Positions 38,304 through 46,225 of a stretch of 46,709 nt of DNA are shown here, in pieces; within the stretch, counting starts at the first letter, position 1, and each line of letters starts with the position of its first letter. The translations under genes and the position numbers were made by a program. The DNA lies in the NCBI GenBank assembly GCA_026692665.1, contig JAPLOF010000047.1:1-46709 (forward strand). The letters run 5' to 3'. Source of the stretch: Planctomycetota bacterium. GTDB lineage: Bacteria; Planctomycetota; UBA1135; GCA-002686595. The notes beneath the pieces were generated by a model. It was not told the DNA's origin. It saw nothing but the letters and a program-made list of their open reading frames with translations, and searched no databases.

Positions 38304-40277
38304 TCAGCGCTTCTTCTTGCGCGGTTCCGCCTGGAGCTGCTTCTGGCGTTCCATCTGCGCGCTCATGAGCTTCGCGAAGAAGCCGTCCTTCTTCGGCGGC
38401 AGCTCCGTGTCGTCGATGGGCCAGCGCTTCTTGATGTACTTCTGCTCGACGATGCCGAGGGCCGACGTCGTGATCATGTAGATCGAGAGTCCGGCCGCGT
38501 AGTTGTAGAGGAAGATGCCCATGACGATCGGCATCCACATCATCATCTTGTACATGAGGAGCGCCTGCTCCTCCGTGGGCCGCGGCATCGAGCGCTGCTG
38601 CAGGATCCACATCACGACCATGATCGGCGGCAGGACGTTGAGGGCCGCGACGTGCCCCACGATCGGCAGGTCCATCCCGAGCGGCAGCAGATGGTCGGGC
38701 AGCGACAGGTCGCGGATGAACCCGAGGAACGGCGCGTGGTGCAGGTCGAAGCTGACACCGATCGCGCGGAAGAGGCCGATGAAGATCGGCAGTTGGAGCA
38801 GCGGCGGCAGACATCCGCCGAGCGGCGGGAAGGCACCCTCCTCCTGCATGATGCGCGCCTGCTCCTCGCGCATCTTCTTCGGGTCCTTCTCCCAGCGTTT
38901 CTTGGCCTCCTCGATGCGCGGTTGGACGCGCTTCATCTTGGCCTGGTAGCGGCCCATCGCCGTCTGCGAGCGGCGGTTGATCGGGAACAGGATCGCGCGC
39001 ACGAGGACCGTGAGCAGCACGATCGCGAAGCCCCAGCTCGCCGTGATCATGTGGAAGAAGCCCAGGACCGCGAGCAGCACGCGCGCGATCGCGCTGACGA
39101 AGCCGAGGTCGTGCTTCAGGAGGGCCCCGTGCTCGGGAAGGACCGCGAGCATGGCGTCGCGCTGCTTCGGTCCGGCGTACGTCTCGTAGCTCCACGTCCG
39201 CGACGTCCCGGGCGCGGGCAGCGCGAGCTGGAGATCGACGTCGACGATGAGCTGCCGCCAGGCCTCCTTGTCCTTCCCCGGGTGACGCGCGAGCCACGCG
39301 TCGTCGTGCAACGAGCGCCAGCTCGCGCCGGACAGCGTCGCCTTCGAATCGGCGTCGCCGGCGCGCAGGAGCACGGCGAAGTACTTGTTGTAGACGCCCG
39401 CGTAGAGGAGCGGCGGCTGCGTCGCGAGCGCTCCGGAACGGGTTGCGCCCGAGCGGTCGGGCATCTGCACGGTCAACGAGGGTTCCGTCTCCTCCGCCGC
39501 GCGCGAGGCCGCCACGGCCTGCGGCTCCTGGTAGAAGGAGTCGCCCGAGTCGTTGGGCACGCCGGCCGCGGGCGTGAGCAGGAAGCTGCGGAATCCCGCG
39601 ACGTCGGTCAGCGCTTCGTTCCGGATCTCGAGCTCGACGCGCACCTGGTCGGTGCCGGGCCGGAAGAGGAACCGCTTCTTGAACGTGACGCCCGTGCCCG
39701 GCGCGAGCTCGTACTCGATCCCCTCGCGCGCGCCTTCCGCGCCCAGGACGCGCCCGCGCCACAGCGCGGACTCGAGCGGCTCGCGCACGAGCGGCTGGCT
39801 GGACTGGGTCGCGCGCAGCGCGAAGGAACCGGGCTGGTCGGCCGCCTGCTTCTCGCCGACGAGCACGCGCCAGTGCTTGGGCTCGGCGCGCTCCGCGTCG
39901 TTGCGCCCGGCCTGGTCGTAGTAGTTGCCCGTGCGCAGTTCCTGCAGGACGGCGCCGCGGTTCGAGAACGTCGCCTGGTAGTAGCCGGCGGTGCCGGAGG
40001 TTCCGAAGACGAGGGTCTCGACGCGCTCGGCCTCGTCCACGACGACGGGTCCCACGACCGGCGCGGCCGCCGCGCCGGTCGGCGTGTTCGCGGGCGTGAC
40101 GGCGCCCGCGGCGGAAGCCACCGGCGGCGGCGTGGCCGCGCCCGGCGCTTCCGGCGCGGTGACGGGCTTCGCGGGCGGCGCGGGTTTCTTGACCCAGCCC
40201 ATCTTCTCGGCCACGAAGCCCCACCCCAGCACGATCGCGAGGCACAGAGGCAGGACGTAGAGCAGTCGCTTGTCCAA
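38304..40277 (-). CDS. yidC: Membrane protein insertase YidC
   Basis: A 657-residue YidC/Oxa1 protein of the long Gram-negative type. A first helix (RLLYVLPLCLAIVLGWGFV) and an Ala/Pro linker lead to a large periplasmic domain (to about 380). The insertase core follows: GFAIVLLTVLVRAILFPINR with the key groove arginine, then a cytoplasmic KKRWEKDPKKMREEQ hairpin, GGCLPPLLQLPIFIGLFRAI, and YNYAAGLSIYMITTSALG. A basic tail ends EPRKKKR. It inserts proteins into the inner membrane. I chose TTG at 40277, which follows AAGGA by 4 nt and starts DKRLLYVLPL. It is co-oriented with mnmE, a common pairing. Confidence 0.95.
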   Translation of the reverse strand: MDKRLLYVLPLCLAIVLGWGFVAEKMGWVKKPAPPAKPVTAPEAPGAATPPPVASAAGAVTPANTPTGAAAAPVVGPVVVDEAERVETLVFGTSGTAGYYQATFSNRGAVLQELRTGNYYDQAGRNDAERAEPKHWRVLVGEKQAADQPGSFALRATQSSQPLVREPLESALWRGRVLGAEGAREGIEYELAPGTGVTFKKRFLFRPGTDQVRVELEIRNEALTDVAGFRSFLLTPAAGVPNDSGDSFYQEPQAVAASRAAEETEPSLTVQMPDRSGATRSGALATQPPLLYAGVYNKYFAVLLRAGDADSKATLSGASWRSLHDDAWLARHPGKDKEAWRQLIVDVDLQLALPAPGTSRTWSYETYAGPKQRDAMLAVLPEHGALLKHDLGFVSAIARVLLAVLGFFHMITASWGFAIVLLTVLVRAILFPINRRSQTAMGRYQAKMKRVQPRIEEAKKRWEKDPKKMREEQARIMQEEGAFPPLGGCLPPLLQLPIFIGLFRAIGVSFDLHHAPFLGFIRDLSLPDHLLPLGMDLPIVGHVAALNVLPPIMVVMWILQQRSMPRPTEEQALLMYKMMMWMPIVMGIFLYNYAAGLSIYMITTSALGIVEQKYIKKRWPIDDTELPPKKDGFFAKLMSAQMERQKQLQAEPRKKKR

Positions 40278-40288
40278 GGTTTCCTTTT

Positions 40289-41113
40289 CTAGCGTCCTTC
40301 GAAGAGCCGCGAGGCCAGCCGCTCGGGCAGGCTCGGCACAGCACGGATCGCCGCGGCAGCCGCGGCGTGGTCGTAGTCGAGGCGCACGAACGTCACCGTG
40401 AGTCCGTCGAACAGCGCGTAGGAGAGGCGTGCGTCGCCGTCGCGCGGCTGACCGACCGATCCCACGTTCACGATGCAGCGCGCGCCGGGCCCGAAGGCCA
40501 GGTCGTACGGGCCCTCGGTCTTCGTGGGCCGGAAGAAGCGTCCGTCCTCGTAGTAGACGGCCGGCACGTGGCTGTGTCCGAGGAAGCAGACGTCGCGCTG
40601 CATGGCGGCGAAGTTCGCGCGCATCTTGGGCGCGTCGTGCACGTCGCGCGGCAGGATGTACTCGCGCAGCGGATCGCGCGGGCTGGCGTGGACGAGGTGC
40701 GCCACCTCGTCCAGGTGTTCCGGCCGCAACCCGTCGAGGAAGTCCCAGTACGCCATGGAACGCTGGCGGTCGCCGCCGGCGCCGAGCTGATCCTGGGTCC
40801 ACTCGATCGCCTGACGCGCGATCGGGTTGAACCCGGCGGCCGAGTCGAAGAGCGCTTCCTCGTGGTTGCCGCGCAAGGCCAGTCCGGGGAGCAGCGGCTC
40901 GCTGCCCGCGAGCGGCTCGGGATCCCGCGCCGTGGGCGTGCAGACGGCCATCACGAGGTCGAGGCATTCGCGCGGCTCGGCGCCGTAGCCGACCATGTCC
41001 CCGAGGCACCAGAAACGGCGCGCCCCGCGTTCCCGAGCGTCCGCCAGCGCCATCCGCAGCGCCGGGCGGTTGGCGTGCAGATCCGAGATGATGGCGGTGA
41101 GAGGGAGTTCCAC
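40289..41113 (-). CDS. Metallophosphoesterase family protein
   Basis: A 274-residue calcineurin-like phosphoesterase. Metal motifs appear in order: ISDLHANRPAL, LGDMVGYGAEPREC, LRGNHEE, LVHASP and GHSHVP. The GDxVGYG group resembles small bacterial phosphatases related to ApaH or YfcE. Protein phosphatase, nucleotidase or phosphodiesterase activity is possible. The frame opens at 41464, but the earlier part is not protein-like. GTG at 41113 starts just before the first motif. It lies 11 nt before yidC and has its own good promoter. Confidence 0.9.
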   Translation of the reverse strand: MELPLTAIISDLHANRPALRMALADARERGARRFWCLGDMVGYGAEPRECLDLVMAVCTPTARDPEPLAGSEPLLPGLALRGNHEEALFDSAAGFNPIARQAIEWTQDQLGAGGDRQRSMAYWDFLDGLRPEHLDEVAHLVHASPRDPLREYILPRDVHDAPKMRANFAAMQRDVCFLGHSHVPAVYYEDGRFFRPTKTEGPYDLAFGPGARCIVNVGSVGQPRDGDARLSYALFDGLTVTFVRLDYDHAAAAAAIRAVPSLPERLASRLFEGR

Positions 41114-41159
41114 GGGGGAGTTCCGGCAGGCAGGAGCCGCGTCCGGAAAAGGGCGCGGG

Positions 41160-41188
41160 ATTATCGGGTCGCACCCCACGAGCGGCAA
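41160..41188 (-). promoter_or_regulatory. Sigma70-type promoter of the phosphoesterase-yidC-mnmE genes
   Basis: TTGCCG (41188-41183), a 17-nt spacer and GATAAT (41165-41160) match the consensus at 4/6 and 5/6. They lie in the 97-nt gap after the WecA-like gene, 46 nt before the GTG. It stands out as an AT-rich island in GC-rich DNA. Confidence 0.55.
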
Positions 41189-41210
41189 GGATGGGGACCC
41201 GAACCGGGCT

Positions 41211-42215
41211 TCAGCGCGCCCCGGCCGCGGGCTCCGGGTGGAGTCGCAGGCACAGCGCGAGCAGCGCCGCGGACCCGGCCGCGCCGACGAGGAACGACCC
41301 GAGTCCCGGCGGCCGACCGCGACCGGATTCGATCGCGAGCACGAGGAACGCCGGCGCGGCGCACGCGAGCACCCACAGCACGACGGACAGGGGACCACGG
41401 CCCGCCGCGCCCAGCCGCTGGCCGAGGTGCCGCCGATCGCCGTGCCAGACGGGCTCTCCGGCACGTAGGCGCAGCACGACGACGCGCGCGAGGTCGACCG
41501 CCGGCAAGGTCAGCGCCGCCAGCCCGAGCGAGCTCGTGGCGAGCAGGAGCCCGAGCAGGTGCGAACCGGAGTCGCCCAGGAACGCGTACGGCGGACCGCC
41601 AGCCCGGCGCCGCCCCAGGTTGAATCCCAGGAACACGGCCAGCGCGCCCGTGAAGCTGGAGGCCGCGGCGGCGAAGGCCGCGCCGGCCAGGGCACCCAGC
41701 GTCCCGTCGGCGTGGTCGAACGTGTTCGCGATGTTCTGTGCGGCGACGGCCGCGAGCACGACGCCGGCGGGCGCGATTCCGCCCGGCTCGCTGCCGTCGA
41801 CCTGGAGTCCGAGCGCGAGCGCGACGCCGGCGGCGGTCTGGCCGGCCAGCTTCGCGCGCGGCCCGAGCCCTGCGGCGCGCACGTCGTCGACGAGCCCGGT
41901 GAGGAACGCGAGCGCCCCCGCCAGCACCAGCGCCCCGCGCTCGAAGTGCCACGGATCGCCCGGGATCGACGGCACGAGGTGCTCGGTGCTCCCGAAGTGC
42001 GGCCACAGCGCGAGCGCGATCGCCGCGAGCGCCAGCGCGGGTCCGCCGGCCAGAGGCACCGCGCTGCGCTGCGCCTTGCGTTCGGGCGCGTCGGATCCGT
42101 CGTCGGAGAGGCCGACGCGCCGTGCATGACGAACCAGGACGAAGAGTGCCGCGCACGCGACCACGGCGCCCAGCCCGCAGGCGGCCGCATCGAAGCGCGT
42201 CGCGAACCCGTTCAC
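41211..42215 (-). CDS. MraY/WecA-like polyprenyl-phosphate sugar-1-phosphate transferase
   Basis: A 334-residue multi-pass membrane protein of glycosyltransferase family 4. Hallmarks are LTGLVDDVRAAGLGPRAKL, NIANTFDHADGTLGALAG and YAFLGDSGSHLLGLLLA, with a late basic GDRRHLGQRLG loop. These enzymes move a sugar-1-phosphate from a UDP-sugar to undecaprenyl phosphate, the first step of surface polysaccharides or cell wall. No other murein genes are near, so WecA-like is favoured over MraY. Start GTG at 42215 overlaps the nadD stop by 4 nt (GTGA). It may feed the glycosyltransferase genes elsewhere in the window, an inference. Confidence 0.87.
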   Translation of the reverse strand: MNGFATRFDAAACGLGAVVACAALFVLVRHARRVGLSDDGSDAPERKAQRSAVPLAGGPALALAAIALALWPHFGSTEHLVPSIPGDPWHFERGALVLAGALAFLTGLVDDVRAAGLGPRAKLAGQTAAGVALALGLQVDGSEPGGIAPAGVVLAAVAAQNIANTFDHADGTLGALAGAAFAAAASSFTGALAVFLGFNLGRRRAGGPPYAFLGDSGSHLLGLLLATSSLGLAALTLPAVDLARVVVLRLRAGEPVWHGDRRHLGQRLGAAGRGPLSVVLWVLACAAPAFLVLAIESGRGRPPGLGSFLVGAAGSAALLALCLRLHPEPAAGAR

Positions 42216-42922
42216 GCGCGCGTCCCGTAGAGCCCGTGCGCGCGGATGTAGGCCAGGACCGCGGCCGGGATCACCGTGCCGCCGTCGCCGTCGCCGCCCA
42301 GCGCGGCGCGCGCGTCCGTCGAGGACGCGACGCAGGGCGGCAGGCGCAGGTAGCCGCGCTCGACCTTGCGCGCGAGCTCGACGCCGACCTGCACCGCGAG
42401 CTCGACGAGCAGCGCGTCGGGGTCGCCGTCGCGCTGGACCACGATCGGCTGCACGCGCTCGAGGAGCTCGCGCACGTCGCGCCAGCCGCCGAGACCGGGC
42501 AGGTTGTCGCTGCCGATCACCAGGTAGAGCGCGCAGTCCGGCCGCTCGCCGAGCACGCGCGGCAGCGCGCGCACCGTGTCGATCGTGTACGACGCTCCGC
42601 CGCGCGCGAGCTCGAGGTCGCTGGCCTCGAAGCCGCGCTCGCCCTGGATCGCGATCTCGACCATGCGCATCCGGTCGGGCCCGGGCGCCGGGGTCCGGCC
42701 GGGCTTGTAGGGCGAGCGGTAGGCCGGCACGAAGACCACCCGGTCGAGTTCGAAGCGGTCGCGCGCCACCCGGGCCGCGTGGAGGTGCCCGGCGTGGATC
42801 GGGTCGAAGGAGCCGCCGAAGAGGCCGATCCGGCGGCCCCGCGGGGCCGCGGGAGGCGGCCGGCCGCGGCCCTCGGGAAGGGGCACCGCGCCGGGCGCGG
42901 GGAGGGGGTCGGGCGGGGCCAT
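42212..42922 (-). CDS. nadD: Nicotinate-nucleotide adenylyltransferase NadD
   Basis: A 236-residue NadD, which makes deamido-NAD from nicotinate mononucleotide and ATP. The nucleotidyl-transferase motif is FGGSFDPIHAGHL, and the late SSTDAR matches the ISSTxIR motif. An extra ~30 residues rich in Pro and Gly precede the fold; a GTG at codon 13 is an alternative start. It leads a coupled pair with the WecA-like gene. Confidence 0.94.
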   Translation of the reverse strand: MAPPDPLPAPGAVPLPEGRGRPPPAAPRGRRIGLFGGSFDPIHAGHLHAARVARDRFELDRVVFVPAYRSPYKPGRTPAPGPDRMRMVEIAIQGERGFEASDLELARGGASYTIDTVRALPRVLGERPDCALYLVIGSDNLPGLGGWRDVRELLERVQPIVVQRDGDPDALLVELAVQVGVELARKVERGYLRLPPCVASSTDARAALGGDGDGGTVIPAAVLAYIRAHGLYGTRA

Positions 42923-42934
42923 CGGCGCGCCCGC

Positions 42935-42940
42935 ACGTTA
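42935..42940 (-). promoter_or_regulatory. Candidate -10 box (TAACGT) before nadD
   Basis: TAACGT fits TANNNT and ends 12 nt before the nadD ATG. There is no ribosome binding site, so the leader would be very short. Weaker than the other boxes. Confidence 0.28.
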
Positions 42941-43099
42941 CCCGGCCCGCGGCGGAGGTAGCTAGCGGCGTCGGGACCGGCTGCACGCTGGACACGAGCG
43001 CGACCGCCCGACACACTTTCGCCCCCGGTCGGCGCCCCCCCGCGCCCCCCGGACGCCTGCCTCCGACGCCCGGTCCAAGCTGGTCCAGACGCCCCCCTC

Positions 43100-43600
43100 A
43101 TGAAGCAGATCTTCACCCTTCTGGCCCTCCCGCTCGTCGCGCTGACCTCGGCCTGCACCACGCAGGGCGCGCACGGCAACGACCACTGGTCGCAGCGCTC
43201 GATCTCGAACTCGATGGGCCGCGCGTTCATCGGCTACGACCAGTCGCGCGACGGCGACTACCTCGACTTCCAGGCGCAGAACAAGAAGGACGTGAGCACG
43301 CTCGTCCGCCGCTACTTCTTCCACCACAACCCCGAGAATCCGTTCCAGGTGTACGACGCCTCGTACTTCGCGCCGCGCTATCCGAACAGCATCGCGCCCG
43401 ACCTGGTGAGCTACGTGCAGGAGCCGATCTCGTCGGTGATCGGGACGTTCTCGGAGGGCGGCGCGGACGAGTTCGGCGAGGGCTTCCAGGTCGTGGGCGA
43501 TGGCCTGGCCGGCAAGCCGTCCAAGTACAGGACCGCCAGCTACCTGCGGCCGTCGATCGGGATCATCGGCGCCGACGTGGACGTCAGCTCCACGAAGTGA
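43100..43600 (+). CDS. Lipoprotein of unknown function
   Basis: A 166-residue lipoprotein with signal MKQIFTLLALPLVALTSAC (lipid Cys 19). The mature part has conserved-looking aromatic stretches such as RRYFFHHNPENPFQVYD and YFAPRYPNSIAPD. I do not recognise a family. It is a lone plus-strand gene between nadD and miaA, and no -10-like box is seen close to the start. It ends at a GC hairpin shared with miaA. Confidence 0.82.
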   Translation: MKQIFTLLALPLVALTSACTTQGAHGNDHWSQRSISNSMGRAFIGYDQSRDGDYLDFQAQNKKDVSTLVRRYFFHHNPENPFQVYDASYFAPRYPNSIAPDLVSYVQEPISSVIGTFSEGGADEFGEGFQVVGDGLAGKPSKYRTASYLRPSIGIIGADVDVSSTK

Positions 43601-43626
43601 GGCGACCGCCGCGCAGGCGGCTCGCC
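43601..43626. terminator. Bidirectional GC-rich hairpin between convergent genes
   Basis: GGCGACCGCC (43601-43610), a 5-nt loop and GGCGGCTCGCC (43616-43626) form a 10-bp stem with one bulge. It fills the 30-nt gap between the lipoprotein and miaA stops. Lack of a T-run lowers certainty. Confidence 0.5.
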
Positions 43627-43630
43627 CCCT

Positions 43631-44608
43631 TCACCAACCCAGCGCCCGCTGGACCTCGTTCGCGAGGTCGGCGGGCGCGCGGTTTTCCGCGCCGATCCAG
43701 GTCACGTCGGGGAACTTGCGGTACCAGGTGCGCTGGCGCCGCGCGAACTGTCGCGTCGCGAGCGCGATCCGGCGCGCGGCCTCGGTGGTCGTCAACAGGC
43801 CCTCGTGAACGGCCAGAGCTTCCGCGTAGCCCAGCGCCTGCACCGCCGTCGGCCCGAAGCCCGACCCGTCGCGGATGCGCGCGGCTTCCGCGGGCCAGCC
43901 GGCCGCGAGCATCTGGTGCGCGCGCGCGGCGATGCGGCGATCGAGTTCGGGCACCGCGACCTCGAGTCCGACGAGCGTGCGCGGCACGGCGGTCGCGCTC
44001 CCCCACTGCGTCTGCCACGCGGAGAGCGGCCGGCCGGTCTGGCGCCAGACCTCGAGCGCGCGCACGACACGCTTCACGTCGTTCGGGTGCAGCTTCGCGG
44101 CCGAGCGCGGGTCGGCGCGGGCGAGCTCGGCGTGCAAGGCGAGCGGACCTTCCTCCTGGGCTCGTCGCTCGAGCTCGGCACGCAGCGCCGGCTCGACGTC
44201 GGGCCCGCGGAAGAGGCCGGCCGAGAGCACCTTCAGGTAGAAGCCCGTGCCGCCGACGAACAGCGCGCGCTTTCCGCGCGCGCGGATGTCCGCCAACGCC
44301 GTCGCGAGATCGCCGAGGAAACGCGTGACGTCGTAGCGATCGCTCGGATCGGCCACGTCGAGCATGTGGTGCACGACGCGCGCGCGTTCGGAGGCCTCGG
44401 GCTTGGCGGTCCCGACGTCCATGCCGCGGTAGACCTGCATCGAGTCGAGGCTGACGATCTCGGCGCCCACGGCTTCGGCCACGCAGAGCGCCACGGCACT
44501 CTTGCCGCTGGCGGTCGGACCGATCAACGCTGCAAGGTGAGTGCCTCCCAGCGGATCGTGGCTCGGGATGATGGCATCCGCCTCGTCTCCTTCCGCAGGG
44601 CTCGACAC
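43631..44608 (-). CDS. miaA: tRNA dimethylallyltransferase MiaA
   Basis: A 325-residue MiaA, which adds the isopentenyl group to A37 of tRNAs. Motifs: P-loop LIGPTASGKSAVALC, SLDSMQVYRGMDVGTAKP, VHHMLDVADPSDRYDV, FVGGTGFYLKVL and RRQRTWYRKFPDV. GTG at 44608 is the best in-frame start I see but gives ~35 extra residues before the P-loop and lacks a ribosome binding site, so the start is uncertain. It is divergent from the gene to the right. Confidence 0.95.
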   Translation of the reverse strand: MSSPAEGDEADAIIPSHDPLGGTHLAALIGPTASGKSAVALCVAEAVGAEIVSLDSMQVYRGMDVGTAKPEASERARVVHHMLDVADPSDRYDVTRFLGDLATALADIRARGKRALFVGGTGFYLKVLSAGLFRGPDVEPALRAELERRAQEEGPLALHAELARADPRSAAKLHPNDVKRVVRALEVWRQTGRPLSAWQTQWGSATAVPRTLVGLEVAVPELDRRIAARAHQMLAAGWPAEAARIRDGSGFGPTAVQALGYAEALAVHEGLLTTTEAARRIALATRQFARRQRTWYRKFPDVTWIGAENRAPADLANEVQRALGW

Positions 44609-44835
44609 GGAGGGAGAGCGGACACCGGCGCCCGGTCGCGCGCAAGGGTCGTCTGGCCGGGCCGCGCTGCGCGCGGACAGCCCCGCACGGCCCAGCGGGT
44701 ACGACATGGCGCTGCACGGCGAGGGACGGCGCTGCCGGGCGCTGCAGGGGCCTGCACGGCACGGCACGACAACGATCGAACGCTGGAAGCGACGCCCGAA
44801 TCGCGCACCCGCTGGCGCGTCGCCGGGACCGGGCC

Positions 44836-44841
44836 TAGCCT
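44836..44841 (+). promoter_or_regulatory. Candidate -10 box (TAGCCT) of a leaderless promoter
   Basis: TAGCCT fits TANNNT and ends 7 nt before the ATG at 44849. The spacer CAGGGCC is not a good ribosome binding site. Confidence 0.45.
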
Positions 44842-44848
44842 CAGGGCC

Positions 44849-45856
44849 ATGATCGCCGTGCTCGCCCTCGCCACGTTCGGGCTCCTCCTCCAGGACGCGC
44901 CTCCGCCCCTCCCGCCGCCGCCCGACGCGGCGCAGCCCGCGACGATCGTCCTCGACGCCGACGGCGAGCCCGTCGCAGCGGGACGGCTGCCGAAGAGCAC
45001 GTCGACGGAAGCCCGAGCCGCCTGGGATCGGCTCGCGGCGGCCGTCGCCACGGCGGGCGAGGCGCGCACGCCGATCCGCGGCTTCGATCTCGCGCTCGAC
45101 CTGCGGCTGCGCGTGCAGGAGAACCGCACGAACGAGTTCCCGGACGCGCGCTACGCCTACCTCGCGCCGGCCTTTCTCCTGGCGGACACGGGCAAGGGCC
45201 GCAGCCAGATGCGTGGGCCGAAGGGCGACTGGCTCTACGACGCGACGCAGCCGGCCGAGCGTTCGCTCGTGCGGCTCGACGTCGGGCGCGAGAACGCCGA
45301 GGACCGCCGACAGCTCGACGAAGCCCTCGACGTCGCGCGCCTCTTCGTGCTGCTCATCGACTCGCGCAACGTGCGGGTGATCCGCTTCGCGGCCACGGCG
45401 AGCCCCGAGGCCTTCCTGCCGACGAAGGTCGTGGACACGGCGCAGACGCTCTCCTGGTTCGAGCTCGAGACGCCCGACGTGCGCCCGGGTGCGCAGAACA
45501 AGTCCGGCGCGCGGATCCTGCTCGGCATGTCCAAGGACTCCGGCCTGCCCGTGATCGTCCTGGCCGACGACGCCGCCGCGCCGCGCCGCATCAACCCGAC
45601 GACTTCGTGCGTCAGCCTCAGCGACTGGAAGCGGTTCGACGGTTGGCTCCTGCCGAAGAAGCTCCTCGTGTACCTGCCGCGCATCGTGGACGCGGAGGGC
45701 GCGGGCGGCGTGACTTCGCGCGTCGCCGACGGCTGGCGCGCGGAACCGGCGATGGACCTGATCGTGAAGTCGGGATCCTTGAAGGCGCCGCTGCGCCCCG
45801 AGGACTTCCTGCCGCCCGATCCGACCCGCCTCGCCAAGCCGCCCAGCGGCGGTTGA
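44849..45856 (+). CDS. Secreted protein of unknown function, possibly LolA/LppX-like
   Basis: A 335-residue exported protein with a short hydrophobic N-terminus (MIAVLALATFGLLLQ) and a Pro-rich stretch. The body has AAWDRLAAAVATAG, FDLALDLRLRVQENRTNEF, SQMRGPKGDWLYD and LDEALDVARLFVLL. The helix-then-amphipathic-strand pattern resembles periplasmic lipoprotein carriers of the LolA/LppX fold, but this is weak. The open frame extends upstream, yet ATG 44849 directly follows a -10-like box. Confidence 0.75.
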   Translation: MIAVLALATFGLLLQDAPPPLPPPPDAAQPATIVLDADGEPVAAGRLPKSTSTEARAAWDRLAAAVATAGEARTPIRGFDLALDLRLRVQENRTNEFPDARYAYLAPAFLLADTGKGRSQMRGPKGDWLYDATQPAERSLVRLDVGRENAEDRRQLDEALDVARLFVLLIDSRNVRVIRFAATASPEAFLPTKVVDTAQTLSWFELETPDVRPGAQNKSGARILLGMSKDSGLPVIVLADDAAAPRRINPTTSCVSLSDWKRFDGWLLPKKLLVYLPRIVDAEGAGGVTSRVADGWRAEPAMDLIVKSGSLKAPLRPEDFLPPDPTRLAKPPSGG

Positions 45857-46225
45857 GCGGACGGAGAGGGATCGGGCACGCACGGGCACGGCCTCGCACC
45901 GTCGTTCGTCCCACGAGCCGATGCGGAGGGCGCGCGCCGGATCCACCGCGACGCCGTGGTGGAACTCTCGCCGGGGGGCCGCGCACCGCGTCTTGGATCA
46001 CGCATCTCGCCTCCTGCCTCCGGCATCGCGCATTCCACAGGCCTGGTCTCGCCCCGGGGCTCGCCGCGCGTCCCCGCCCTCGCCCGGTGAACTCGCATCC
46101 GCACGGGCGCGAGCGCGACGGATCGCCTTCCCGACGGACCGCTCCTCCCCACCGGAGATCCCCACGTTCCAGCCGGCAGCCCACGACCGGGCAGGGACAT
46201 CGACGCTAGATTCCCGACGCGCGCT
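45857..46225. other. 369-nt region with no gene seen; one hairpin
   Basis: Open frames cross this stretch, but none reads like a protein. At 45943-45962 there is an 8-bp hairpin with one G-T pair (CCACCGCG-ACGC-CGTGGTGG). It could be a terminator-like stem for the gene to the left or a REP-type element linked to the transposase to the right; there is no T-run and only one copy was noticed. Confidence 0.4.
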
